A stretch of 64,000 bases of DNA from Austropuccinia psidii (Eukaryota; Basidiomycota; Pucciniomycetes; Pucciniales; Sphaerophragmiaceae): contig JALGQZ010000009.1 in assembly GCA_023105745.1 (NCBI GenBank), positions 33,470,409-33,534,408 of the forward strand. The letters run 5' to 3'. The notes under the pieces were generated by a model. It did no database searches, was not told the origin of the DNA, and worked only from the letters and a program-made list of their open reading frames with translations. Positions 11,358-23,272 of this stretch are shown here, piece by piece (positions within the stretch are counted from its first letter, which is position 1; every line of letters begins with the position of its first letter). Position numbers and translations under genes: made by a program.

Positions 11358-13770
11358 CAACATTGTGATGGATAATGGTGGTGAATTCACATCCAACTGT
11401 TTCAAAAACTCATTTAATACTCATGGCATTGTCCCTCATTATACTGCACCATATACTCCTCAGCAGAATCCAGTTTCTGAAAGGGGGAATTGTTCCACTG
11501 CTGAAAAAGCACGCAAAACTACCTAATACTCTTTGGGGAGAGGCTGTAGTCATTTCTGTTCCATATGAGAATATTTTACCTCTTCAATGAAATAAATTTC
11601 CTTTTTATACCTTGTGACACCATAAGCCCTTTGAATATGCACGTCTTTGAGTGTTTGAGTGTAAAGTATTCATCAATATTCCTAAAGAACAGCATACTGG
11701 GAAGTTTTCAGATACCTCGGCTCTTGGAATTCTTCTTGGGTATCAGCTTGGGCAGAAAAACTGGAGGTTTCTTTTGAAAACTATGTCAATAAAGTATAGT
11801 CATGATGTTATTTTTCATGAAACTACATTTCATGGTCACACGTTCTTTAATTCATTTCCACCCGTAATCAGTGACCTTTCTTCATCTGTGGTTCCTTCTC
11901 TGGTCCACCTTCTGAACCTTCTTTAAACACTCCAACTCTTAATGAGACAGATACATCATCACCTTTGGCTGTTCCTCCCTCCTCACCTTCTACTGTTGTT
12001 GATTTGGCTGAAGAGTCTTCTCCTCTTGTGCGGCGACCTGGGTGGGATATTGTTCTTCAACCTCTCCATCAAAAAGCTACCAATGACATTTCTTTGAAAA
12101 ATGTTGTGGAAACACAAGTGAAGACAAACAAAACCACCTTTTGTTAGTCATATTGTTGATGAGCTTAACCATAATATTCCTGCAATAAATCAGTCTGATG
12201 AAAAACTGTTTGCTTTGGCTCCCCCTGATGTTCCTCCAAAAGACCTATTGACAAGAATTGAATTCGGCTGACTCTCAACACTGGCCTATGGCAATACAAG
12301 CTGAGAAACGATTGCTGGAGGCAAAGGATGTGTGGGGGGTGGTTTCTGCTCCTTCCAACTTTCATCTACTCAACACAGTGTGGGTCTTCAAGAGGGGTTT
12401 TGATGGTGACGGTAATTTGGTGAAACACAAAGCTCGTCTTTGTGCTCAAGGTTTCTCTCAGATTCCAGGACTTGAGTACAGTGACACGTATGCTCAAACT
12501 GGTGCAATGGCAACGTTGCGGCTAATCCTATCTCTTGTAGTTACGGATGATTGGGAAATAAATCATATGGATTCCAAGAATGCATTTTTAAATAGTACTC
12601 CCACTGAAGACATTTATCTTAGGCCTCCTGCTGGATTAGAGTTACCTCCCGGCAACTGCTATTGACTAAAGAAGTCTATTTATGGATTAAAACAATCTCC
12701 GCACTTATGGTATCAAGAACTGGTATCATTTTTCAAAATTATACATTTTACTCCTTCTGCTGTGGATGCTTGTCTATTTGTTTCAAAAAACAAGGACTGG
12801 CCTTGTCTTGTTCATGTTCATGTAGATGAAATGACTATTGTTAGTACCGATGTCTCAATATTCAAGAAGCTTATTGGTCAACGTTACAAGATGGAAAACA
12901 TGGGTGAGTTACAATACATTCTTGGAATAAAAGCTGTGCGTACCTCGGACTGTTTACGTTTGTCTCAAGAAAATATGATTCAAAAAATTCTTGTTGAGTT
13001 TGGAATGCAGAATGCACATTCTGTTTCAACGCCAATGGATCCTGGTGTCTATCTTTCTACCGCAAATGATGAAGATAATTCCTCTTTTCTGGCTCTTAAT
13101 GTTAATTCTCGGCGTGCTGTCGGCCTTATTAGCTATTTGGCCATCTCAAATAGGCCTGATTTGGCGTTTCCAGTCTCACTTTTATCGCAGAACTTGGAAA
13201 AGCCAGGAATTCAGCATTTGCGGGCTTTTAAGCGGCTTCTCCAATATGTAGTTGGAACTCAACATCTTGGACTTACTCTTCATCGTACAAGTATTCATAT
13301 TTGTACCTATGCGGATGCAGGTTATGCTAACTGTCCTTCCACTAGGTGATCACATACAGGACTTTTAGTATTTCTTGGAAGAAATCAAGAAGGAAACCAT
13401 CTGTCTCATCTTCCTCCACCAAAGCGGAATACAAAGCATTGTACGAAGGTGGACAACAAATTGTTTGGTTTCGATAACTTTTACTTGATATGTTCTTTTC
13501 TATTTCATCATCTGAATTGTCTCTCTTAGGTGACAATCAACCATCAATTCCTCTTGCTAAGAATCGGATGTCTTCAATTTGTACTATGCAGATTGATTTT
13601 AAGCTTCATTGACTTCGCAAACAATTGGATTTGAACGTCTTTACTCTATCTTTTGTTTCTACCACGGCAATTCATGCTGACCTTCTTACTAAAGCGCTTC
13701 ATCATGTTAAGCATCTGACGCTTGTAAAGAATGTTTGCTCCTCTTCTGTTCCTTCTGTCGAATCGGGGGG
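11358..13770 (+). pseudogene. Copia integrase C-terminal part, reverse transcriptase and RNase H
   Basis: Begins at the integrase D-N-G-G-E-F block and continues through the S-E-R block that carries the catalytic Glu. The RT_RVT2 domain is clear from about 12,290 to 13,100 (K-A-R-L-C-A-Q-G-F, then S-I-Y-G-L-K-Q-S), but the Y-V-D-D catalytic box is H-V-D-E at 12,819-12,830. Copia RNase H follows (T-Y-A-D-A-G-Y-A, D near 13,314), ending in L-L-T-K-A-L-H-H-V-K before the 3' LTR. A stop at 12,664 and frameshifts near 13,350 and 13,490 break the frame. This stretch keeps many CpG dinucleotides, unlike the gypsy elements. Confidence 0.9.
13765..13770 (+). promoter_or_regulatory. Copia polypurine tract
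   Basis: GGGGGG immediately before the TG of the 3' LTR, the expected plus-strand primer position. Confidence 0.7.
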
Positions 13771-14114
13771 TGAATTGCACAACAATGAAAATAAACGCTG
13801 AGTACATTGGTTAATGTTCTCAGTCAAACAGCACTTAATACTCAGTTCTGAGGATATAATTTACAATTCAACATGGCAGGTAATGAGAGCAAGGCAAACT
13901 CATCTACTCAGTGAAGTATGTAATAATCAAGTACAGAATTTATATAAGAAAGCTCTCACTAGAGCAGTCGTATTTTTCTTCTTCATCCATTCTGTTCATA
14001 TTCTTCGTACTCACTGCTCTTTCACACTCTTAGGTGTGTTTGTCTGCTTCGTACTCAAAGGTGATAAGTGTATTCACATTATCACACTTGCCAGTTACTT
14101 TGTCTCATTTCTCA
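13771..14114 (+). repeat. Copia 3' LTR
   Basis: 344 bp, TGAATTGCACAAC to TTTCTCA. It matches the 5' LTR at 7768-8172 apart from the 61-bp duplication there and scattered substitutions; the divergence fits the many stops in the coding part. Confidence 0.88.
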
Positions 14115-14511
14115 CAATGATCAAACCGCAGGAGAAAAGAATATATTTTCCGACACATTCAGTGTGGCATTTTTGCCTGATGTATCAAAATCCCTTCAGG
14201 GAAGACAACACCCAGACCAACAATTAAGTGATGGGAACTTTTCTCAAAAGTACTGGGACGTTGTTGTTGATCCATACAATTTATCCCAAGAGATTGAGGT
14301 TGGTGACAACAATGAAAGTAGTGCTTGGTCAACATCAGAAGTCAAAAGTGATGAGGAGGATATTGAGATATCAGAGGAAGATATGGAGGATATTAATAGT
14401 GGGAAAGAGCTAGAAGAGGACCCAATATTTTTCATTGATAGGGATACTGAAACAAACAACGTGGGTGGACCCTCTACTTTTGCATCTGGCTTGAGAGATG
14501 TTGGGTTTTAA
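14115..14511 (+). pseudogene. G-family uncharacterised protein, C-terminal part
   Basis: The open frame covering this segment (14,068-14,511 overall) continues the G protein beyond the copia insertion. A block F-S-V-A-F-L-P-D, then a K-Y-W-D-V-V-V-D-P-Y-N-L-S-Q-E-I block typical (from memory) of the C-terminal end of this family, then a long acidic tail of Glu/Asp and Ser. The frame across the two junctions fits once the copia element is ignored. The first part is at 6510-7767. No function is known for the family; the strongly acidic tail suggests a nuclear or chromatin-related protein, but that is speculation. Confidence 0.6.
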
Positions 14512-15529
14512 AACAAATGGACGGGTTGGTAGATGGCTTGTTCTATTAGTGAGAAATTTTGCTCATGTTCTTGATTTTTTGCTGAGCTATACTAAGGTGT
14601 TCTTCGATGGGAAAAAGGTTTTTTAGAGTGGCAAAATGGAGCGCACTATTAGATTTCAAAAAGTGAATTAATCAAATGGGTTGTAGGCTGTTCTGACTCA
14701 AAAAATGTTGGTATTTATTTTGAGGCCTGATATAGTAAAGTATACATGATTATAAATTTTATTAAATAAAAATATATTAAAAGAAATTGTAAATAGTCTT
14801 TGATATGAGGTTTCTTAGAGGGCCGTTGGCATGTAGTGTACATAAATAATATACAAGGGTTTTATGCAAGGCCAATTGAAAGAGTGTTCATTCTTTCAAA
14901 CTCATCTCTTGTCTTGATTGGTTCCAAGATGTGTGACTTAATGACTATTTTATGGTCAATTTAATGTGGAGAAATTTTTCTTTAAGGAAAGAAAGAAAAC
15001 TAGACTAAATCTAAGCATATGGTTATTTGAATAAAAACAAATATGTCTTCAGTCAAAATGAATTTGAGTGGGGGAATTCCATATAATCCATTTGTTAATT
15101 TGTTTGAATTGACAGTTGGGCTGAGGTTAAGGTAAGCCTAACTGAAGACAAAGTGTTGAGTTATGATTAGTTTAATTTTGATAAGCATGTTTGTTTATTC
15201 ACACACACAATTTTAATCACAACAATCATATAGGCGGGATGGAAATTATCAAATTTATAGCTTGAAAAATATGCTACTCATGATAGTGGATATGAATATT
15301 CATGAGTTATTTTAATAATAGAAAAATTGAAATATTTTGTAGAAAATCTTATTATCAATATTATAATGTCTAAATGAACCATCTTTGTATTCTAATGGCA
15401 TCCATATCCTAGAATTTTTTTACATTTAAAGAGACATTGCATATGTATTTTGAAATTCTATTTATAGTGGGATTCAATTTTCACATTGATCAGTACCTTT
15501 AAACAGGAATGGAGGGTTTGGAAATACAT
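14512..15529. other. AT-rich spacer, no gene seen
   Basis: Downstream of the G-family stop. Nothing beyond short chance ORFs; no repeat shared with the rest of the window was noticed. Confidence 0.5.
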
Positions 15530-17080
15530 GTAAAATGTTAGTCTATAAACAAGGAGTTATGATTGGTCAATATAGTGAAAGATGGAGGTCTTATTTGGAA
15601 ATAAATTGGAAATTTGATTTTGTATTTGAGATGACATTTAACACTATATGTTTTGGGAAATTGCATTTAAGAGTGTATTTTCATGTAATGATACATTATT
15701 ATGTGTATCTTGTAGGTGAAAATGAATTGAAATAAATATTGGGATTTGGAAAGTAATGGTTTTTTAATTTTGTATTTGAAAAAATATTTGAGAATGTCTT
15801 TTTTAATTGCAATGGAAAATAAATTACAAAATGGATTTTTCTTTGAAAAACCATTGAAATAGGTTTTCGGCTTTGCAGACACATATAAAAGTCTACTTTA
15901 GCTTGAAAACACATTTAAATTTTCTTTTTACTCTCAAAAAACATTTAAGAATAGCTTTTTAGTTAGTACATACCAACTATTTGATTTTAAGGCTTAATAT
16001 ATGGGTATTTTACATGTGATATATCCCAATGCATTTGGGGTTTATTTGATTCCACTTTCCAATGTCTTTTTACATATCTAACTGAATTCTTAATATTAGA
16101 AGAAATAGTGTATTGTCAACATTCATCACACCATGAAAATGTATTGTGAATGATAATTCCATTTTTAAATCCATTTCAAATTTGAATCCAATCATAAACA
16201 TGTAATTTTTCTTTGAAAATGAATTTAACAATGAATTTTCATCTAAAAATAACATTTTAAAATGAGTTTCTCTCTGAACTTCCATTTAAAATAATTATTT
16301 TATTAGCAAACACAAATAAGAAAGTCCTTTCTTATTTGAAAACACATTTAAAAATGTAAGATTATATGCAACCTCCTTGACAGTTGGATTTTTAATTACA
16401 AACTTAATCTCCATAAATCATTCTTTTTTGAAAAGAATTTGAAAAAAATATTTTTAAATTTCCTTTTTCATTTCAAAAAACATTCAAAAATAGCTTTTTG
16501 GTTGGTCCATAACAGATATTTGATTTTAAGACTTAATATATGGGTATTTGACATGTTATATCCCAATGAATTTATGGTTTATTTGCTTCCAATTTCCAAT
16601 GTGTTTTTACATATCCAACTCAGTTTTTAATATTAAAACAAATAGTTTATTGTCCACATTCATCACACTATGAAAATCAATTGTTAATGATAATTCCATT
16701 CTTAAATCCATTTCAAATTTGAAGCCAATCCTAAACATGTAATTTTTCTTTGAAAATGAAATTACCAATGAATTTTCATCTAAAAAAACGTAAATAAGAA
16801 AGTCTTTTTTTATTTGAAAATACAATTAAAAATGTAAGATTATTTTCAAACCCCTTGAAAGGTGGATTTTTAATTACAAACTTAATCTCCATAAATTATC
16901 CTTCTTTTGAAAAGACATTGAAAAACATCTCCTTATTTTTCCAAACCTTTAAAGTTGAAATTTTCTTTCAAATTATACTCAAGAATGTATCTTAATCAAG
17001 ATACATTCAAAAAATACTTTTTTAGTTCAAAATGAAAATTTCAAAGGAAATTTCCTTTTATTTTATAACATTCCAATATT
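15530..17080. repeat. AT-rich degenerate repeat region with a ~540-bp tandem duplication
   Basis: Two imperfect direct copies, about 15,910-16,447 and 16,448-16,935. For example GTAATTTTTCTTTGAAAATG occurs at about 16,200 and again about 538 bp later, with long matching context on both sides. Inside and around both copies a shorter degenerate motif like TTTGAAAACACATTTAAAAATG recurs at irregular intervals of some 40-60 bp, so the large duplication seems to have arisen in an older minisatellite-like tract. No coding content. Confidence 0.8.
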
Positions 17081-17478
17081 TCACATTTTTAGGTAAGCAT
17101 GTAGCCCACATACCTTAGCACCCAGCTATTAACCAAGCTCATTTCACAAAATTAACAAAACTGTTTTTTACCAGAATCATTTGGACTTCAAAGTCAACAT
17201 AATAACCCTCTTTGCAATCACACTTGTCTAGAACCCTACAATAAATACAGCTAAAGCCCATTTACAACCAATGACCATCACACACATTCTAGGCCCACCA
17301 ATTTAGCCACCCTTTGTACGACTAAACTTCAATTGTGGAAGCTTAAAGACCAAGCTGGAAGCTCACAATATTCAGCCAAGCCTGAGATCTTGGTGATTGA
17401 AATAAAGCTGAAATTTTGGGATAAAAGGAGATTTTTGACATTCAAGCTTGGAAAATAGCTTCCTACAGCTTCAAACCC
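17081..17478. other. No gene seen
   Basis: Spacer between the repeat region and the 3' end of the Tnp2-like pseudogene. No convincing terminal inverted repeat of that transposon was found here. Confidence 0.4.
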
Positions 17479-20172
17479 TTAGTCCCATTTTTTCACATTT
17501 TCAAACCATTGGACATACACCAATGGACAATTAAGGAGTTCTTCATGCTCTAACTCAAACACATGAGCCACCTTACCATAGCAAATGGTACTATCATGTC
17601 TTTTCATGTATACAACATTGTTGAGGGGAATGTTTGATATGAGTAGTCCAACATTCCACTCCACATCTTTGAGTTTGGTTATGCAATTCCTCAAGACAAT
17701 TTCTTGCAATTCAGTGGTCAAATTGCAATAATCAACTAAATTTGGTGTTTTCTTCTGTACGTATTGGAGCAATAGCTCATAAGTCTTGTCATCCAATTCC
17801 TTTTTATTCCCTTTTAATTTTTGTATAGCTTCGGGTACTGATTGTGTCATCTCCACCACTTTATCCAATTGCTGAATTTGACCAAGCTTCCTTATTACTG
17901 CTTCTTCCATTTCCCCTGAACTTAAATTTTACCAGCCATTTTATCAAACACTAAAATACACAATCCCTCACCATTTTGTGAGTTTGACTTAAAATTCTGT
18001 AAAACCCCAACCAACCTTTTCCCACCAAACTCTGCTATTTCCATCAATGGCCCCCATTTTGCTAACCTCTAAGGAATATGCATAAAGTAATGATGGTTGG
18101 GAGTTACCTTGAGACTTGCAAATAACTGAGAAGAGGTCAACTGACACATTCCATACATGTGAGCAAATTCTTCCTGGTCATTGTTTGAGATTTGATTGGC
18201 TGCAATGATCAATGTACATTGAATAAGAGCCCCAGTGTTGATATGGATAAGATTATTTTGTAGTTTTTCTTCCCAAAAAGAATCCAGAGAAACCAATGGT
18301 AAGTAGACACCAAACAGCACCCACCACTCACTTCCTTTCAATTTACCATAACTGGCATCACCCACCTGTGCTGTCATGTGGCTTACCCTTTTTGGAACCA
18401 CAACCTCTCCCATTCTTTTTTTACTTTTTTATTTTCTTAACCTGAAAGATATGAAAGAAACTGCTTGCCATCTTCATCTAATTCTTCACAATCAAACACT
18501 ATCATTGCTTCAGCATCAATATCCATTTCAGCAAACTCACTTTCTGGCTCATAAAATTTTTCAGCTTGCCCTTGGACCACACTTTTGTCAAAATCCCAAT
18601 TGTAACAAAAGTGATTCTGGAGTACTCCCTTGTACCAATTGTGCATTACACCTAGTGCCACATTCATTACCAGGTCCCAACAAGGTAAGCCATTTAGCTC
18701 AGACCATTGTATTCCATTCTGTTTGGCCATTTTTTTCTGGATGGTTGTTGATTAAGCTGATTTCCACTTAAAAGACGCATTCAGTACATTTCTTCCATTA
18801 CAAAGCCTTCCTAATACCAGATACTTTCATTTTTCATCCTTAATTTCGCGCCATGAACAGAAGTTCCTTGCTGAGTGTGACATAAACCCCAAACGTTTAT
18901 GGTTAGCTACAATATCACCAATAAAACATATCACCTTCACTGATACCTTGCACCCAGATTGGTGTTTTGGCTAGGTTATTTTGATCACCCTATTGAGCAC
19001 CAAAAGCTCATCAATAAGTGGCTGCAAGATGTTGCTAATGGTATCATATCTGGTTGCTTTGGTGCGGGGATAATGCCAGCCAAATATGTATATTGAGTTT
19101 GGAATCTAAGCCAAAGTGGAAGGTTGAGGCAATTGAGAGAAATTACTCCCATCAAAACTTGCTTTCCAGCCATTTTGCTGCCTTTTGGATTGAACCAGTC
19201 AATTAAAAGGCTGAATCCTAGTTCTAAGCTCATCGAGATCTTATTCTTGAAATGATGTTCCCAGACAGTGCCTTGAGAAACATCAAAAACAATGTTTGAG
19301 CCTTGAAATGACAATTGATCAGCCCATGATTCAATATTGTTTTCAACTCCAGGTAGTTTAATGAACCAATCTAGCCGATCTGATAGGGGTTGGGTAATAA
19401 ATATAGAATCTGGGATTAAAAGACAGGGTTGATGTGATAAGACAATCTGGCCACTTTGACAAGGAGTTGCAGCAACCATAGTTTTTGGTGAAGTAAATTT
19501 TATGTGAGGCAATGTCTGACATTTGAAAACTTGGTATAACTTGGTGCCACAGGGGTTACTTTTAGGTGTTGGTGAATAACCACATTCATCAGGTCCTAGT
19601 TCAAAATCATATAGTGAGTATAACGTTGGACAGAATATACAATTTTCTAAATTAAATTTGAGTTTGAGATTTTTGATGATTGTTTGAATGTCTTGAGGTA
19701 CCCCAGCCACTAACATCAATGTTTTTTCACTTTGAGGTAAAACTAAATTGTTTAGGTGTACAATAATTTTGCATTCCTTTCGGGAATCTAGTATACTTAG
19801 TCCCCATGTGACGTATAGCCATACAATAAAGTACAGTAAAAAAGCTAAAAAAAATCATATAAGTAGATCTGAAAGCAGATAAGATGAAATCAAATTAAAA
19901 TCTCACATATAACTTGCAAATGATTGTTTATATTTTCATAGAGTATGTTTTTGAGTTCATCATTGCTTTCTGATTTTTCAATCCTTTTAGATCTTTTACA
20001 AGGTAAGAATTTTTTGGAAATCATTGGAGATTGCTATTTCATCCGTCTTGGAAGACAATTTTGCCCAATTTCAACATCGTGTTCTGCGGCTTCCAAAAAG
20101 CCCTTGACAACTGATTCCGGTTTCATCTGTTCTTGTATGTGTTCTGCAGCTTGGACAAGTGCAAAAGTCCAT
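17479..20172 (-). pseudogene. Tnp2/Plavaka-like (CACTA-group) DNA transposase, broken
   Basis: Minus-strand coding remnant of a basidiomycete Tnp2-type transposase. From an ATG at 20,172 it reads M-D-F-C-T-C-P-S-C, a CxxC zinc-binding N terminus. After a gap that probably contains an intron, the frame open from about 19,840 to 18,985 holds a C-P...Y-D-F block, the hallmark D-W-F-N-P-K-G-S-K-x-A-G-K-Q, then L-N-C-L-N-L-P and A-G-I-I-P-A-P-K-Q-P. Then come G-D-I-V-A-N-H-K and S-H-S-A-R-N-F-C-S-W (about 18,850-18,920), W-S-E-L-N-G-L-P-C-W-D and L-G-V-M-H-N-W (18,620-18,720), P-N-H-H-Y-F-M-H-I-P (18,069-18,100) and a C-terminal block ending at 17,479. In-frame stops at about 18,960, 18,820 and 18,760 and several frameshifts show it is dead. 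G-family fragments lie on both sides. Confidence 0.85.
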
Positions 20173-22339
20173 CTAGTAAGGCTTTGAGGAAGCAAGGCAA
20201 GTTGATATAAAGATTACTTGATGCAACAAGTTGAAATGTTGGAGGAAAAGAAATGATTATGGATGATTTTTTGATGGACTCCAAAGATAAAAAAAGAGAA
20301 AGAAAAAATCGAAATGAAAATAATAATTAATGAAATTAAAGAATATTGAAAACAAAATTTGAAACTAAGGGGCCTTGAGAAGTGCAACAAAAAATTCAGA
20401 AAATTCTAGATTACAAAAGCTGTGATGTCAGTGCGATGCAATCTGTGAAACGTCACCTTGTTCACAGTAGTGTTAGGTCACACGGCAGGAAAAGCTGCTT
20501 ACTCTGAAAATGTAGCCTTGCAAAGAAATTTCACTTCAATTTGTGTAGTGTCAACTAAAGGTTTCACCCATTGTCTCATCTCTTTTTCTGCATAATTATT
20601 TAACAAAAAAACTCTATCTTTGTTCAATTTTTTGAGAATTGTGCCATGATGATATTTTTCTTACAAATATGTAAAATTCTTCAAATCTTATAATATACAA
20701 ATTAAGAAGCCGTAACACCTAAACAAATCCATGAATTCTGTGGTGATGATATTTCACTATCTCATTTGAGTACATATCTAGAACTATAAGAGCAATAATA
20801 TTAGTATGGTGAGTGATATAAGATCACAAGAAAATGGAAACCACACACATTTTCTTTTGGAGAGAAAATAATCTTAACAAATTCCAAATGAGATTTATTA
20901 TTTTTGGTAGGCAATGCTTGAGAGATATCTTCAACAATACAAATTATTGCCACCATAGTTCCTCATATGTGTCACTCTGATTGTTCAAAGTTGACCAAGA
21001 TGGGTGCTAATGAAAAAGAGCTGAGTAAATTCTCTGATAGCTAAAGTGATATCAGTATAAGGGAGAAAAGCTAACCAAGTTTTTTTATAAAGCTTCTAAT
21101 TTCACAAACATCAATTTAAATTTATTAGCCATAATTTGATTTTGTAGCTTTATGTTGATCCTCTTTTGGGTTTCCCCATTAATAAATTCTTCCAAAAAAC
21201 TATTGAATTCTTTGAAGTAATCCATCTTGTTGCTTTGGATCATAAATATGATTGATAAGAAAGATAATATAAATAAAAAGATATATTGGATTCTTTTGAA
21301 CTGCAAGATAGAAGAAAATGATCGAGTAAGAAACAATGCAAATTGAATGAAAAACTTGTGATATCAGAGTAAAAATAAGGGATAAAAATAAGATAAATGA
21401 AGATATAATGAAGAAAAAACTCTAAAATAAGAAAAAAATTCAAGCAATAAGTTGAATCATAATTGGAGGAAAGTGTATAAAATTCATTGAATTGGGTGAG
21501 GTAGAAATTTCATAGAATAAGGAAATTTCTGGGAATGACAAAATTGTGAGAAAATTGGTTGAGCAATTAGAGATAAAAAGTGAAATCAGAATTCAGAAAA
21601 TAAATAAAGATGAAACTATTAGTTTCAAGTTGGGCCAAAATCCATTTTGATGGATGGTAGTCAAACAAAGGTTTCATTGTAATATGAATAGTGAACATTT
21701 GGATCGTATTTCGAGTTATATTTAATATTAATCAATAATATTGTACTATTGAGAGCTCAACGTTGTATGCCCTTAATGAAAATTCCACTGACAAAGAAGA
21801 ATTCAAAAAAATCAGCTATCTCAAGATCTTAGCTGTCAAAGAAAGGAAGGTAAATTGTTTTTTCTTACCATATTTCTTGGTTTTTAAAAATTTTAGTTGT
21901 TTTCAAATAAAATGCTGACAGGAAAAATCCAGCCACAGAATCTCACCAGTTTATTCTATATTTGAACTTGGGTGCAGAAACTCAGTTTCTTGTGCCATCC
22001 TCAGGTTTTCACTCATATTTTCATTCCCTTATGACTAAATATTAGAAATTATTCTCATACAATTCAAGAAAAGCTCTTTAGTCCTGTATTTGAAGTAAAT
22101 CTCAGCTGAAATAATGAGTAAGTCTTCTGTGCTTTTTCAACTCTATTTTAAATTTGTTCTCAAATAATATGAACAAAGGTTTTGCTAAAATACAACTGAC
22201 CAATAAAGAAATATATTCAGTCAAGTCAAACTTTGGATAGAAATTGGAAAGATTGTTTTAATGATTGTTCCTTAGATATGTTGAAAATTCCCAGCTCATG
22301 CCTTTTTTGCATGTTAATGATTTGATTTAGGAAATAATT
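20173..22339. other. AT-rich spacer, no gene seen
   Basis: Upstream side of the transposase. Short ORFs (for example 21,085-21,336 minus) are low-complexity and not convincing. A terminal inverted repeat of the transposon would be expected somewhere here, but I could not identify one. Confidence 0.45.
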
Positions 22340-23272
22340 ATGTTTTCTAAGTGCGCTCTGAAACTTTATCTTCAATACTTTCGTTTTGAATTTCTCATCA
22401 CTTATATTTCCTTCAACTTCCTATTTTTGTTGTTTAACCAAAGCTTACTATCCTTATTTTTTCTGAAATTGGCTTCAAAAAAAATCTTCATTGAGATTAC
22501 TCAAGGCCATTATCCTTATGGTAGTACCAGTTACAACTATAATGATTTTCTTACAGGAAACTCTTGCAAAAATGAAATTGCAGATCTCAAAAATTTAATT
22601 TTAGAAAGAGACAAATTGATTGCAAAAATTATGCAGAAATTCAAATGTTTGGAAGCCAATTTAAAATCCAAAAAGCAAAAAAAAGCAGAATCTTCTTCAG
22701 TAAAAAAAGCTTTGATTCTCAAAAAAGTAAAGAGCTCAGCTAAATCCAGGAAGAATAGGAAAATTGATTCACAAGAAACTCCCAAAAAGTGACACCCTCT
22801 CCAGATTCTCATGTGTGAAGTGCCTGACGATTCTAAGTACAAGAATGTGGGAAAGTTATTTGTTTCTGTATATTTTGGAAATCTGTCTCAGTTATTTCTT
22901 TCTTTAAGGATGCCTTTTTATCCACATAAAAATGCTCTGAGGTATGATTGAAGTGCACTGTCCCACCTTCACCAGATCACTCACTTCTTATGAAATTCAA
23001 TGCACAATTCTCAACAAATGAAAAGATTGAAAATACTGCAAAAAGTAAAACAGGAACAACTCTCATCAATGTGAAAGAAGTTCAAACCTTACATGATGCA
23101 TGTACATGGCGCAAGAAAATTGGAAAGCACATAGTAAATCTAGAAGATTTATAATTTCACTATATCCACTCACTTCTTTAAAGGCTTGGTAGTTGTGTTT
23201 GGGCGCCCAATCTTGAATAAGCACCAGGATTCTTGTACAATGAGGCCTGTTGTACTGTTTCCCTAATGACAT
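22340..23272 (+). pseudogene. Second G-family fragment (N-terminal part)
   Basis: The open frame 22,340-22,792 begins with a hydrophobic stretch of doubtful reality. From about 22,560 it shows a short coiled coil (N-E-I-A-D-L-K-N-L-I-L-E-R-D) and a Lys/Ser-rich segment, matching the layout of the G-family gene at 6510. After frameshifts, 22,905-23,160 reads a block parallel to the L-W-G-L...I-A-P region of that gene. 23,160-23,270 reads F-H-Y-I-H-S-F-L then, one frame over, V-W-A-P-N-L-E and L-Y-N-E-A-C, hallmark words of the family. It is then cut by a 5'-truncated family C LTR. Pseudogene; function unknown. Confidence 0.55.

Larger units (their letters stand above)
7768..14114 (+). mobile_element. 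Ty1/copia LTR retrotransposon, degenerate
   Basis: LTR element with long terminal repeats at 7768-8172 and 13,771-14,114 (TGAATT start; TTTCTCA/TTTCTTA end), a copia-type half-tRNA primer site, gag-protease-integrase-RT-RNase H order, and a G-run polypurine tract before the 3' LTR. It is inserted in a G-family gene whose reading continues on both sides. The target duplication is not clean: CAATG follows the 3' LTR, and CAATG overlaps the 5' LTR start, which a 2-bp TG loss would explain. A family F solo LTR sits in its integrase. Many stops make it non-autonomous. Confidence 0.92.

Noticed and set aside
15530..17080. CRISPR-like array
   Set aside because: Repeats are degenerate, irregularly spaced and AT-rich in a fungal TE landscape; no array structure.
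17081..22339. Terminal inverted repeats of the Tnp2 transposon
   Set aside because: I looked for CACTA-like or matching inverted ends on both sides and found none that I could defend.
22340..22559. Hydrophobic N-terminal part of the 22,340-22,792 ORF as a membrane protein
   Set aside because: The matching G-family layout begins only at about 22,560; the upstream part is AT-rich and probably not translated.
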